Below, piece after piece: positions 36,885 to 49,574 of a stretch of DNA of 64,000 nt (positions within the stretch are counted from its first letter, which is position 1; every line of letters begins with the position of its first letter). Source of the stretch: Rhabditophanes sp. KR3021 (taxonomy: Eukaryota > Nematoda > Chromadorea > Rhabditida > Alloionematidae); the NCBI GenBank assembly GCA_963281155.1, contig CAUJLY010000006.1, positions 5,828,001 through 5,892,000 of the forward strand, written 5' to 3'. Below the pieces are notes generated by a model. It saw only the letters and a list, made by a program, of their open reading frames with translations, had not been told where the DNA came from and did no database searches. The translations under genes were made by a program, and so were the position numbers.

Positions 36885-39419
36885 TTACAAATCCCAGCTG
36901 AACAATTGATGTTTTATCAAAACATCTTGAACTCCTTCCTTTAAAGGTTCATTTATTGTGTTATTCATTTGTCTTACCGAAATTACATTTTTTCCATTTA
37001 ATGAAGGTTTTTGATTAGTCATATGATTGTTTTTATTACTCAATTTTGATGATGTAGAGCCATTTTTGCTACCGTGAATTGCTAATTCATAATCGTAATT
37101 TAAATTAAAGGGTAAATCAGCAAGAACTTTGAGCTCGCAGGATATTTGAACCCATGCAGGAGATTGTATAAATGAGGTTGACTCGTAGAATTTTTTTCTT
37201 ATTTCTTCATGAACAACGTTATCACAAAGAATAGCAAACCAGAGATGCAAGCATTGCTCATTAAGACCATGAATAATTAAAGACCTTAGTTTTATTATAG
37301 ACCTGTTGGTGGAAGGAGAAGTGTGGGTGCAGTTTATTTGTTGAACAGCACGAAAAAGTAATTCTTCTGGAGAAAGCACTTTTTTATCTTGATCGAGCTT
37401 GAAAGTATTACAAAGTGCAAGCCGACTGTTTATCATTTTGCTTTTCCTTGCTATAAAATTTTGAGAAATTTTGTCAACAAATAAGAAAGCAGAACAATTA
37501 AACGGGTCTTTTAAACCATGTTCAAAAATGGCTATAATAGAAGATATAAACTGATTTCTAACTATGTAACCGATCTCCTCATTGATGGCTTCATCCCCGT
37601 ATGTACTATAATTTTTTCCAATTTCATCAATTAGAACAACAAAATGAGCTGGAAACCATCCACGCATACCATCTAATTCTCCAATCCAACAGTGATCATC
37701 TTTGTCATTAATGATAGTTATTACGCTGTTCTTTTTAAAGTCAAGTTCGTCAGTGTCACGTTTGTGAAAATTTAATAAAGCTCTAGCTCGTTTTCTTCCT
37801 TTTCTTCTTTTATTCAAAAAAAGCAATTTTTCATCTTCATACTTAAAAAAATGATAGTTTATACTAGAGCAATTCATCGCGCTATCACAATTATTTTCAC
37901 TGAAAACTTCAAAATGTTTGACTATTCGAACAATTGAATTTTTCAAATTAATCATTTTTTCTGTTTGTTTAATATTCTTCGACTTTTCATTACCACCTTC
38001 GTCATTTATCGTTCCGGTGAACATTTGTTGTAAAAATGTCTTTGATTTTAATACCATGGTTTTTGATACGACACTTTTTTTGTTAATGTATTGTAAGGTA
38101 TTTTGATTAATAAAACCATCTTTTCCGATGAAGGTGATTGATATTTTTTCCCTTAATTCTTTTACAACCAAAGGAGTAATTGCGTAGTCGAATGAATTGC
38201 AGATTTCTAATAGATGATCAATATTGTGGATTCTTTTGGGAATTTTGGATAAATAATTGAAAATATCTATGGACAAAACTGTTTGATCTTTGTTAATCAA
38301 CATCAAAATTTCCTCTTCATTGATTTTGAGCATAGAAATTATGACACGAAATAAGACAGGGCTTCCGTACGTCAAAAACAGATCCCAAATTCTGAATAAA
38401 AAATCAGGTCGAAATAGTGATGAGAATAATGTCAAAAGCCAATTAGCTGTAACCATAGACAAATCTACATCATGTTTCTTCAATGCTTCGGATAATTCTG
38501 GCATATGTATGTTGACTAAATGTTGTATGACTCTTTGGTCAGTCTGTAAGCCTATCAGAGAATGAGCATAATAATTGGATGGCAATATGTCGTCTAAAAT
38601 ACTGTTCATGATCCAAAATGTATATTCCTCAGGACATATTAGTAATATATTTGCCACGACCATCCCGATTCCTTGACAATAGCCTAAATCTGGGTACAAA
38701 AAAGCTATTGCTTTAAGTAAATTCCTTAAACTATTCACTCCAACTGAATCTTCTCTTAAAAAACATAAATGATTCGGTAATGTTCGCAATACATCTTTTT
38801 CAATTTGACTATCAATCGAAATACTACCTGCTTTACTGCATTGATTGAGTACTTGTTTATATTTATAAATTGCGCTTTTCCGTTTTTTTAATCCGCCACT
38901 AATGATCATCCATAAAAAAGGCCTTAATGAATGAGGTATTCCATCTTTTTTTATTAATTCTTCGAAATTGGTGTTTTTAATTGTATCAATATCAACTTGG
39001 CCCCACTTTAATACTTCGTCGTCAGTTTCATTTGTAAATTCTAAATGAGTAATCCATCTTTCTCTTCTAGTTGATTCATTTTCCGAAACATTACTTTGAA
39101 TTCGAAACAAACATCCATCTTCAGTTTCATCTATACCTCTTTCTTTTTTAAAACCAAATATATCAAAAGTCTCCTCACTAAACTCCATTGTTTTGGGCAG
39201 TATGGTTTTATTTAAAGCACTTAGAGGTAATCCATCTAATGAAAAAATACTACATGTTATGGGCATCTTTTCGATATCCAAATCTGATATTTTGTCCAAA
39301 TAATCTTCATCTTCATCCGCTACAGTTTCAGAAAATTTTGCGCTAGCACCTAAACCATGCGATTGTTTTTTTAAAATATGTCTTTATACTCTTAACATAC
39401 CTTTTTTATATTTTGCCAT
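36885..39419 (-). CDS. SGSM3: RabGAP of the SGSM3 type (TBC-SH3-RUN)
   Basis: Exons 39419-39401 and 39349-36885 (51 bp intron) give 827 residues. The TBC domain (about 143-350) has both catalytic fingers: Arg195 in I-E-K-D-V-L-R-T-L-P and Gln232 in G-Y-C-Q-G. An SH3 domain (about 540-590) reads V-I-T-I-I-N-D-K-D-D-H-C-W-I-G-E-L...G-W-F-P-A-H-F-V. A RUN domain follows (about 605-760). The order TBC-SH3-RUN is specific to SGSM3 (RUTBC3/MAP); C. elegans has one such gene, tbc-18 if I recall correctly. It should stimulate GTP hydrolysis on a Rab-family GTPase at membranes. The tiny first exon (M-A-K-Y-K-K) was chosen because it joins in phase and removes an in-frame stop. No signal peptide or membrane segment is seen. 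Confidence 0.92.
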
Positions 39420-40553
39420 TTTTAAGCAAAGGCTGTCTTATATCCAGTTATTTAAGGAGAATTTATAGCGGCTATAAATAATAGAATAATTATTATACCT
39501 GTAGTTTGAGTGTATACAATTATGAATAAAAATTGCTATTATATTTAAAAAGTAAGTGAATACAATTTGATATAAAGAGACATATACACGCAGAAAATAT
39601 GACGCCACTCTTTTATTAAAATGCTTTGGCGGCCATAAAACCTAAATTGCATATAGCATGATATACTTCTTCCAAGAATAAACACTTTTCAGACCTAGAG
39701 ACAACGAAAGCCTTACAACTATGGCAAATTATATATTGATTTTTTATATAGATAACATATATGAATAATTTTATTTGTTTTCACCATGAAAGGACCTTTT
39801 AAGCCCATCATTTGTACATCATGATTTTGATTAGATAAGAATTTTGCTTAATAAGTTGTTAATAATCTTTTAATTCATTAATTTCTTCATAATATCAAAC
39901 ATTGTATATTAAATTATGAATCTTCATTATTAAGCTGGAAATATTTGTTTAATTAAGAATTTTTTATCCAAAATAAAAGCAAATTACATTAATTCCACAT
40001 TATAATTGCATAGTAAAGATATAATACGGCTAATGCTAATCACTCCTTGTTCATAAAATGCAATAATGAACATTTATCAATAATAACCACCGGTATCTCT
40101 TATCCATGGCACACATACACCCTCACTTGAGTTGTACTGAATGACCAAGCAGCGTGAAAACGATGAATAATGACCTTTTAAACTAACTTATTTGATTACT
40201 TCACAAAGTATATCATGCACTTTTAATAAAACCGTTGAGTCGATCGATCTACCACGACAAATTGATGTAATACTGATAAAATAAATTACAAGCAGGAGTA
40301 AGTGAGTATATTGCAAAATACAAATTCAACATATTAAAATATTATTTGGTTCAGTATGTTCAAAATAGTTTAAATTTATGCTCGATTGTTTGTTATTATA
40401 TTAATTTATTTCCTTGAAAATTTTGTAATAGATAACTGGATATATTTGATGTATAGATTGCGGGCGACAAATAATTATAAAATAATAAAAATTGATTAAA
40501 TGTTTAAAACTAATTTGAATGATTTAATAAGAATTAAACACATCCTATCAGCT
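39420..40553. other. Noncoding spacer
   Basis: AT-rich DNA upstream of the RabGAP gene and downstream of SLC33A1. A slightly less AT-rich patch lies at 39590-39730 and another at 40085-40260. Neither contains a usable open frame or a recognisable RNA. Confidence 0.4.
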
Positions 40554-43500
40554 TTAGTTGTTCTTTTTAAATACAAGCCACTCCGATTGAGGAATATGCT
40601 GAAATCTCTTAATGCGATTCCACAAGAATATCAACCAAATTACTCCGTAGACAGTTCCAACGGCAACAGTAATAAAATATCCGTCTACATCTGTTTGGCA
40701 TGAATTTCCACTGGTTTTACATGTCAAAGCATCAGCCTTATTATTGCATACACTGACGAATTCAAAGGTATCTTTAGTATAGCAGTTTTTGTACGTCACA
40801 AAATCCATAAATCGCATTGTTACTGTTCCTGAAATCATTCCTCCCAAATTTGATATAGTGTTTAGCATAGTCATGTATGTTCCACCAATTTTCGGGTCTG
40901 ATATTTTTGCGAAAAAGGCCATAATTGAAAGGAACATTACAATTGACAAGGAATCATGAAGCAACATTGCACCCAACCATATTCCGTAAAAGTGATAAGG
41001 ATATGAACCATCTGCATCTTGGAACCATGGTGAAACATAAACTAGTCCTGAATAAAGTCCATTAATGAGCAAACGCAAAGGATATGCGTATAAAAAGCAA
41101 TTTAATGGACTCTGCCCAACCGTAAATTTACCAATAAATATTGGCAAAACAAATGCTAGTGGGGACAAAAAGACATTCAACATAGATATATCTTCTTTGT
41201 CTACTCCAATCTCAATCAACTTCAAAAATGTTGTTGATGACGCTGCCGAGAAGGCAAATTTATTTGTAAACATCACAAACAACAACATTGCCATTGGCTT
41301 GAGTAATATAATTTTCCATAAAGTAGAATATGTTTCTCCGATTCCAAGTTCCATTTCATCGTCATTATCAACGTGATGGTCTGGATTCATCAAAGATGTG
41401 TTGTTTCCCTTAATATCACTCGATTCAATTGGAAGGTCATTCTTTTTATGGCTAAAAATATAATGATTTATTTTAATAATATGCAATTGTTGATATTTAT
41501 TCAAACTGCAGTAGTATGGATAACACAGTTTAAGTAAACAATCAAGCAATATGTTTATAATGAACTTACTTATCATTTGATGGACTCTTTGAATTATCAA
41601 CTTCTTTTTTGAATAAAAATACGAGGGTTGTTGTGATAAAGAAAATTGCGCACCAAAACAAAAGGAAACCTAACAAATAAATGACATTAGATTAAATTAA
41701 CAACAAGGAATATGATTGTAATAAGTAAATTGATTGTGTATTTGATTTATATTTCAATTACTTCATGAAATTTGACTAAACTCTCTATAAACACATATTC
41801 GATTTCAATTATATACTAAATTAAAGTATGTACTCCGAAGATTTTGCAATAATATAAAGTTTTAACTACTTTATTGCTTCCAATTTAATAATATCAACCA
41901 TTTAAAACAGTACATTTTTTATGAGACAACTTTTCGTCATCTTATATTCATTTGAATTCTAATTATATGTAAAATTAAATAGTTGCCTAGACTGTTAAAT
42001 TGCAGTTAATCACTTTGGATGAGATTTAGACCAATTTGTTAACATTTCTAGTACAGCTAAAGCTATTAATTTTACTTTTATCTCATTTGAATCAAAAAAG
42101 ATTTCACTAACTATTTATCAAATTGTTTTTCTGTATCTTTTATTCCTATTTATAGAAAGCAACTAATTTATCAAGCGAGCATAAAAACAAAAAAGGTTGT
42201 AAAATACAGTTTCATACCATAAAAATAAATTTACTAGATACTTTTATATTTATCTATAGCTATTTTTTCTGGCATTCCTAAATTAGAAACTAACAATTAC
42301 TCCAAACTAGATTTGTTTCACCAACTGACATCATCCTTTTTTTATAACATTGCTATATAAATCGAGATTCGACCTAACCTAACTATATATTTCTTTTAAT
42401 ACAAGCTGCAAGTTTAAAGCGATGGTACATGTTCCTACATGTTCAAGGAAAGTTAATAAAAGTTCAAACTGCTATTTAAGCCGAATGTATTGCAATCTAT
42501 TTCTTATTGTAATTATCTTAAGTACTTTTGTACCTTGCTATTCCAGATCAGCACGTAAATTTGATACTATGCATCCAATAATAAATAGTTTAGAAGATAA
42601 TTGCAAATCAGAAAAGCTGCGCGAAATCATTCTCGAAACTGTAGCGAACTATCCACATCAGTACAGTCATCAAGCAAGGTAATTTTTAACGACAAACTAT
42701 TTATCATTACTAATGAATATTCAGATATATGAAAGAACAAGCAGAAGATCGTTTTGGAAATTGGTGGAGTGCCGTAATAATCACTGATAAGGGTGGCTAT
42801 GGGATGAGTGCTGTTTATGATCAATACAAAAATACGAGGTATGTAGTTATTGAAATTGCATTGTATCATATTTTAGCTGTGAAATTGGAATTTTCGATGT
42901 ATTTTATTGGCTCGGAAGAACCTCATGAGTAAAAATGATACGTCTGCCGCAATCAATTTCAATTGTAAAGTTCTTTTAAAACCTAACCCAGAATACTTCT
43001 TTCTAAATTACTCGACATCTTATATACACTTCTTGATATGAATAATTTTGTAAATTTTTATAAAGCCATTCTTTAAATTTACCTGAAAATTCGATAAGAC
43101 CTCCCGTTCCTTTTGTACTTCTGAAAAACCTATTTGTATACTTCTTCAGAGGACAAAAACAAAAAGACATTATGTCCAAAAAAAACTCCGGCATGTTGAC
43201 CAATAACATTACATGTTGATGCATAACCAACATTCTTTCTTGATAACATAGTTAAAGCCCATCCATCAACAGCGATATCTTGAGTTGCTGCTAAGAAATT
43301 GAGTGGTAAAAAGACAAACGTTAATATTTTGATACTTGCAGCTATATTTGTTGTCTCAGAATGCGGTAAAAGATCATTAATTGAGTATGACAAACCAAAA
43401 AGATACAAAGATATCAGAAATTGTGTTGGTAAAAGCCAAGTCTTTCTTCTTCCAATTTTTCTAATCCAAATAGAGTCCACAATTGGCGCCCAAAGCAATT

Positions 43501-45230
43501 TTGCCGAGAAAGGGTAGCTTGAAAATGAAAAGAAAGATTGATCTGCAAGTGATGCTTTATTTTCAGACAAAATTAACGGTATACATCCCATTATTCCCAG
43601 TGGAATTCCTTGTAAAAAGTACAAAACTAAAAGCAATGCTAACGAATTTTCATCTCCGTGAATGCTGCTTAAGAAAGCTCTGAATGAACTACTTTTTTTG
43701 TCTTCATCCTAAAAAGATATTTTATTAAGGCAATAAAGAAGGTCATAAACTAAATAAACTAATTACTGTTAAACTAAACCAAATTAAAGAAGCAAAATAA
43801 AAGATAGGATTGAAGAGAAATTATAACAAAACCATAAACAAATATTTTAGAACTTTACATATATATTTGATTGACTATACCTTCGATTTGCAACTTTTAT
43901 CAGGAGGATAAAAATTGGATTTAAATATTAATGGAGTATTAGCTAAAATCGGCGTATCATAAGCTCCTTCAAATGCCATTACATCTTCGCTATGAGTCAT
44001 TGAAAAATGTGTGGCATTATCGTCGTCATTAACACGCTTCCGATTTCGTCGACTAGTCATTTCTTCAGACATTTCCATGTCAATAAGTACGTCAGTATCG
44101 CTCGGAGCCGTGATTTCTTGCTAATTAAATATTTAGACAAATTTTAATAATGATTTTTTAAATATATTTCAATAAAATAGTGACGACTATAACAATTAAT
44201 AACCTAAATAGATAAGCGTCTAACTAAGTTTATGCGATATGCGACGAATGAGTCTCTTTTAAAAGTTACGATATGATAACAAAACACAGCACACTAAAAA
44301 AGTATTTACATCGTTTGCTCCATGTGGAATCAAAAATAGACGTAATTCCAATACAATCACTTCAAGATGTTACCCGCTTTGGTGATCTCAGCTTAAACAA
44401 GCTACCTTTCGAAATGCAAGTTCTTTAAACTAATGTGTTTACATTGTTCTACATTACTTATTTAGAACGGTGTTTAACCACTTAATTGTTATAAGAAATT
44501 GATTTATAAATGCATGTTGATGAAATGTTAAACAGAGTTAGACGAAGTTTACTCAGCACTATTAATAAAATCTCATCAAGATAATTAACATTAATCGTCA
44601 TGTTTGTGAGAATATTATTAATGGCGTGAGTTTATGTGAAAAGGATTGTTTGAAAAGCAAACATTGGATACAGGTTCAATACAAAAAATGCGTGGAAATA
44701 TATGTCATTGTTATTAATTTTGGGTATCTGTATTATTATATTTGAAGAAACGCTTCCAAACTTACTTGAATTTCGTTGGGATGGGTTAAATGTGCATCAA
44801 ATTGTTGACCATTTTTCTCAAAATCTATGGAGTCATTTTTAGGACACGGATTTGAAACTATCAATTCAGACGATTTTTCATTCCATTTTACAGAATTATT
44901 TTCTGATGCCAATGATATCGTATCACTTTTTTTGTTGTTTAAAGCTATTGATGGCAGTCTTGAAGGAAGATTTGAATATATTTCAGATATAGAATCTTCT
45001 TCGTGAGTATTGTTTCTTTTAGGCATGGTTCCAATTTCAGATTGGGGTAATAGTAATGTCTTCATGACATTTTCTTGACTATTTACTGGTTTGACAACAC
45101 AAACTACTTTAGGTGATTGCTGAAAATGAGATTTGGAAGAATTTATACTACCACCATTAATATCAACTGTTAAATTAGTATCAGTTAGTAAACTTTCAGG
45201 GGTGTTGATCACCGATGTTGTTTTATTCAT
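40554..45230 (-). CDS. SLC33A1: Acetyl-CoA transporter (SLC33A1/AT-1), one internal frameshift
   Basis: Exons 45230-44766, 44120-43881, 43708-43083, 41669-41570 and 41451-40554 join in phase if one extra base at 43133-43135 is ignored, giving about 775 residues. The core has the family segments L-Y-F-L-Q-G-I-P-L-G, L-L-W-A-P-I-V-D, G-R-R-K-T-W-L-L-P-T-Q, F-L-A-A-T-Q-D-I-A-V-D-G-W-A-L-T-M-L-S, V-G-Y-A-S-T-C-N and S-D-P-K-I-G-G-T-Y-M-T-M-L-N-T. Together these are diagnostic for SLC33A1, an ER/Golgi multi-pass membrane protein that imports acetyl-CoA for luminal acetylation. The N-terminus is about 190 residues longer than in human. Exon 1 (155 residues, Ser/Asn-rich) joins in phase but may be an alternative 5' exon, since a TTAG acceptor also precedes exon 2. 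A TTTTTACAG acceptor lies 44 bp upstream of the ATG. Confidence 0.88.
42422..42928 (+). CDS. Ground-like domain secreted protein nested antisense in an SLC33A1 intron
   Basis: Exons 42422-42678, 42725-42838 and 42877-42928 join in phase through introns of 46 and 38 bp into 140 residues. A hydrophobic signal segment (M-Y-C-N-L-F-L-I-V-I-I-L-S-T-F-V) starts at the second in-frame Met (42485), which may be the true start. The rest resembles the nematode ground-like domain of hedgehog-related GRL proteins: an N-terminal N-C-x-S-x-x-L-R-x-I-I, a middle A-E-D-R-F-G followed by a beta strand, and a final N-T-S-C-E-I-G-I-F-D-V. Two cysteines common in the family are missing, so the call is moderate. 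Such proteins are secreted and linked to cuticle or moulting. The gene lies wholly inside the 1.4 kb intron 41670-43082 of SLC33A1, on the opposite strand. A TATATAAA-like stretch is at 42354-42361. Confidence 0.65.
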
Positions 45231-48200
45231 TGCTTGATTGTCACTTGAATAGCAATAAATTGTTTGTTCTAAAACTGTAAAAATAACTAAATAAATAAAA
45301 TTATAATCATTTGCTATAAAATAAGTAATATACAAAAATTATACATCTGTTATAAACATTTAAAATTGTTAAAATTGTGTATGTAGATTGTCTGTTTTAT
45401 CATTAAAAACTGTTTAATGGCAAAAATTTGTAATATTCAGTTGATCTCGACAAATCGGATAATCATTTAAAAAAGTGTAATTCTCCACACTTTTCCATGC
45501 ATTGTTAAATACGAATTTATAGCACATGGATAAACTATATATTAATTTTTTTGAATTTGGCAATAGCCTATGTTATTAAAAATAGACATACTAAATTGTT
45601 TTACCTAAAAAATCCTTAAGTATTTTTCAAACAGGTACTGTCGAACAAATAAACAACAGAAAAGATACAAATATAAAAAGTAAATTCTTTGATAATTTGG
45701 AGGGAGCTATTTAAATTTGATCTAACAACAATACACCTCCAAAATTCACATATTTTTTACAAAAGAGTAATATCAAAGATTTTTAAAACATATAATTGCG
45801 CATCTATTAAAAATTAACAATTCTTTTTATGTAATATTTTAAGTGGATTTTTTACAAAAAGGGATCAAAAAGCTAAATATGGTTAATAGTGTATTTACCA
45901 ACTTCAATGTTGTCAAAATATTCTTTGTGAATTGCACTGAATGTGTTTCATTTCGAACATAAAATAAGAATCAGACTTTTGAAAAATACACTTAATGAAA
46001 TACATGAACTAAGATCATTATACGGATGGTACTTTCGATTGAACCTTGCAATTGCTAAAAAAGTATCATATACACCTACAATAATATTATAAAATTTTAT
46101 AAAATTGTATAAAATGAATACAATTTACTTAACAATTGAAGCAATAGAAACAGGTTGCAATAGAAACAATTTAATTCAATGCTACCAATTATGATTGTGC
46201 TATGAATTAAATAAAGTTCAATGGTAATTGATATATGTGTATATTTTAGATAAAATTAAATCGACTTAAATTTGACATCATTTGACACATGGTGATTATG
46301 AATAATACAAAAGGATGGTTAATTTGCGTCTAATTAATAATATCCTTAACTATTATTTTGACTAAACATAACGATTGCCCAAATTTGATCAATTTATGCG
46401 ATATTTATTAGTGTCTATTTGTTCTTCAATTGTATCTTTAAAAAACACGATTCTTACGTTCTATTATCTCGAGTATAATTTAAATTTTGAATACTATTAA
46501 CTAACAAGAAAAAAGGTGTATTAAACGATATAACTGTAATGTAAGGATTTAGAAGGTAGTAATAGCATTAATAATAAACACATTGAACCTATCAGACTAT
46601 ACTACTATCATAATTGTTTATAGTAAATGAAGATAAAAAGATTGTTTGCTAAAATCGTATAAAATTCTTTACTCTGATCATGGTAAGAAAAAGCAATACT
46701 ATTAAAACAATCAACATTAAGACTTGATTTTAATTAATAGAACATTATTTTATTAACTTTTTTTCCTGCCATTTTGAATAATAAGTTGTTTAGGATATTT
46801 AAACCATTATTGCTTCTATATTTCTTTATAATTAATTTGGTCAGAAGAAAGTAATCTTTTTTAATCATAAATCATAAAATATCAAACAACTTAAGTTTAA
46901 TTTTTCAATAGATATATGTTAAAACAATGATATATCTGTGAATACATTTTAAATAAATAAAGTTAGAATATGGCTACCTCAATTTATAAATTGATAATAA
47001 TGCTTGAAGATCCTATATTTATACGTATCAGCTGCTTTCTAATTAAACAAAAAATATTATTTTTAAAATACTACCTATTTTGACTTAATAATTAAACAAT
47101 TGTGATTTAATTTGAAAGCAATATAATTTTATTAAATATGAATTTAATGATTAGGGAATACTTTTCGAAGGGAAATTAAAACTAAACATTCCAGCATTGG
47201 TAATGACAAATAGTTTAGCAAATATTTTAAATAATATTATTTCAATGTGATTTCCTTTAAAAGGTTTTACTCTTGATCGCTTCAAAAAATACAATTGGAA
47301 TTAAACAGTTAAAAAAAATATGAACAATATTAACCGAATTCAATTTTATCATGCAATGACATAACATTAATTAGCTAAGTTTCATGTTATCAAAGAAACA
47401 ATTTTGCTAAATAGATCGGAAAAGGTAAAAATTAATTATGTTTACATTTCCTAAAGATAAACTACTATTTGGAAACAGGTTGAGATATTAGTTATTTTTA
47501 AACCTCGGTGTAGGCTTGGGTCGAAATCTCAGAACAATATTTTCAGTTGAAAGGGTATTTTCTGTTGCAAGATCAATTTTAAACTATAATAGACCTAGTC
47601 TCAAACATTAAAGTTTTGTCATGAATTTGTTTTTGAAATGTAATCAAGACATTTTAATTGAACTGATAATTTATTCAACTTAAAGTGATTTTTTATAAAA
47701 TATTGAGATCATTAATTTTTTATCTAAACATACTATATTATAAAATATTTATTTTGACCCAAACCCAACTCTATTTTTTAGATGGGTTCCTAGGTTTAGT
47801 TATTTTGATACAATAAAAACTTTTCATATCCAAAATAGCACTTGTAAACACTTAAACTATCATTATCATTTAATATGGTTTTTGATAAAAAATTTAAATC
47901 TCTAAAGTTAATATTAGTACGTAAAAGTTTAGTAGAACAATTAAGATAGTAATCACAACACAAATTTTACATTTATTTTATCCGAGTAAATATAAATGCC
48001 AGTTTTAAATGCTACCAAGGTATCACAAAATGGTATCGTTTTTGGAAATAAAAATGTGAACATTGAATGCAATAAAATACAGTTTATTTATATAGTAGTA
48101 TTTGATTGTGTTTCGGCAATACAACCTTTTCGCTTAAAGTCAAAAAACAATGATATGAACAATAAAAAATACTTAACTTTAATTTCAACTTTATAGTTAG

Positions 48201-49235
48201 TTGTCAAATAAAGTGAAATAATTAATACTATAGTTGATCAATTATAATTAGAACAACTATTTAGGAGGTTTCTTTAGAAAATACAATAACTCAAAAAGCA
48301 TTGTATCGTCTTGTTTATGTCTTAGAATTTTTTAAAGATTTCAATTTATTTTAAACTGTCTAATCGCGGGATTTTTGCAAAGTTTGAGTTTAATTCTGTG
48401 CATTTTTCAAGCTTCGGTTATTATGGAGTCTTCATTAATGTGGTGTTAGTAGCAAGAATTAGTTAAATACAGATAATGTAGACTTATTTTAAACAGAATA
48501 CCCGTTGATCCAAAACTCTGATCTGCTTATACATAATTATCTTTATATAAAACGCTTTATCTATTACTATTTTAAAAGTACAAACTGGACTGATTATCAT
48601 TATTTTTTAAAATTAGTAACAACAATTTTAAAAGTGCTGAAGGTGTAGTTTAATGAGTCGTCAAAGTCCAATTTCGTTTTAAAAATATACATCACTTTAT
48701 TTGTATAAGTAACTGGCCAAAATTGATTGCATTTGGTATGTAAATGACAGTCAATTAGAATTTAATTACCATTTGTTTTGTTAAATATCTAGAGAGGCTT
48801 CCAAAAATGTAAACTTTTAAGCTGAGATTCGAGTTGACATACTTAACAGTAATAAACGTATTCGGTATTTTATTGTATACCAAAATAGTTACTTATTAAA
48901 TATCACTTTTGTAGAATGCAATGGTTCAAAAGTTTGCAAAATTTAATTGGGATATATGAACAAAGACAATATGCATTAATATACAAAAAGATTGTAATGA
49001 TAATTAGCTTATTTTGCGTGAGATCAGTATCATTCAAAAAGCGTAAAGAAAATGTAATCATAAAATTCATTATATTTTCGAAGGATCCATTGACGTTTGT
49101 ATTCATAAGTTTGCTTGTATTCATTGATCACATTGGTGCAAATGTTAACAATTGTGTTGATTACTAAATTCTTTAAACTAGTTTCATGATTAAGCTTGAC
49201 TTTCATATACTATATACTCTAATAAGCCAAACTTG
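45231..49235. other. 4 kb noncoding interval with a transposon relic
   Basis: AT-rich DNA with no credible gene. It contains the hAT transposase relic near 47543-47640, listed separately. Short frames at 47996-48196 (+) and 48903-49167 (both strands) have no signal peptide, motif or splice partners that I can support. Confidence 0.45.
47543..47640 (+). mobile_element. hAT transposase C-terminal relic
   Basis: The plus strand reads S-V-E-R-V-F-S-V-A-R-S-I-L-N-Y-N-R-P-S-L, a TAA at 47608-47610, then S-F-V-M-N-L-F-L-K-C-N in the same frame. This matches the conserved hAT dimerisation motif (S-E-R-V-F-S-x-A...I...R-x-x-L...F/L-x-x-N). Only this fragment is visible, it is interrupted by a stop, and I see no terminal inverted repeats or target duplication nearby, so it is an old inactive piece. 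Confidence 0.6.
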
Positions 49236-49574
49236 CTAATTTCTGGTAAATAAACACTGAATGGGAGAAAAATAGCACATGCGAGGATATTCTTTTTTTT
49301 CAGGGTTTCTTCTTATGCGTTTTAAATGTTTGTGATGGACATGAATCATTTTTTCTGTATTATCAGGGATTGATCTATGAGTATGATGGTGTAAATCACG
49401 TTTTCCGCGATCCTGGTTTGAGGAGCTAAAATAAATGATGATATTTATGCTATCAAAATACTTATAAACAAACCTCAATACTTTATCCTTTTCAACTACT
49501 GGTAATGCAAAAAGAACAGATATACACAAACTAATTGTTACCAAAATTAGTACAATGTTATTTAAATTTAGCAT
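49236..49574 (-). CDS. AstC: Allatostatin-C-like neuropeptide precursor
   Basis: Exons 49574-49474 and 49425-49236 give 96 residues. The 48 bp intron has no stop and a length divisible by three, so an unspliced 112-residue form is also open. The N-terminus is a signal peptide ([19 protein letters not shown]). Dibasic sites G-K-R-D, L-K-R-I, R-R-N and K-K-E follow. Cleavage after the last would release [18 protein letters not shown] at the extreme C-terminus. Insect allatostatin C has C-Y-F-N-P-I-S-C-F: same Cys spacing (six residues between), same C-Y-F-x-P-I-x-C ring, and also placed at the end of the precursor. The peptide should be cyclised by a disulfide and act on a somatostatin/AstC-type GPCR. 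Histidine-rich sequence between the dibasic sites may be a spacer or a second peptide. Confidence 0.8.
   Translation of the reverse strand: MLNLNNIVLILVTISLCISVLFALPVVEKDKVLRFVYKYFDSINIIIYFSSSNQDRGKRDLHHHTHRSIPDNTEKMIHVHHKHLKRIRRNPEKKEYPRMCYFSPIQCLFTRN

Noticed and set aside
43110..43150. A 21-nt micro-intron (GTATAC...TTTCAG) to explain the SLC33A1 frame change
   Set aside because: It is too short for a spliceosomal intron, and its removal leads to a frame that does not match the family. A one-base indel gives a gapless alignment instead.
48903..49167. Overlapping 73- and 83-residue frames on both strands
   Set aside because: Both lack motifs, signal peptide or splice signals; AT-rich chance frames.
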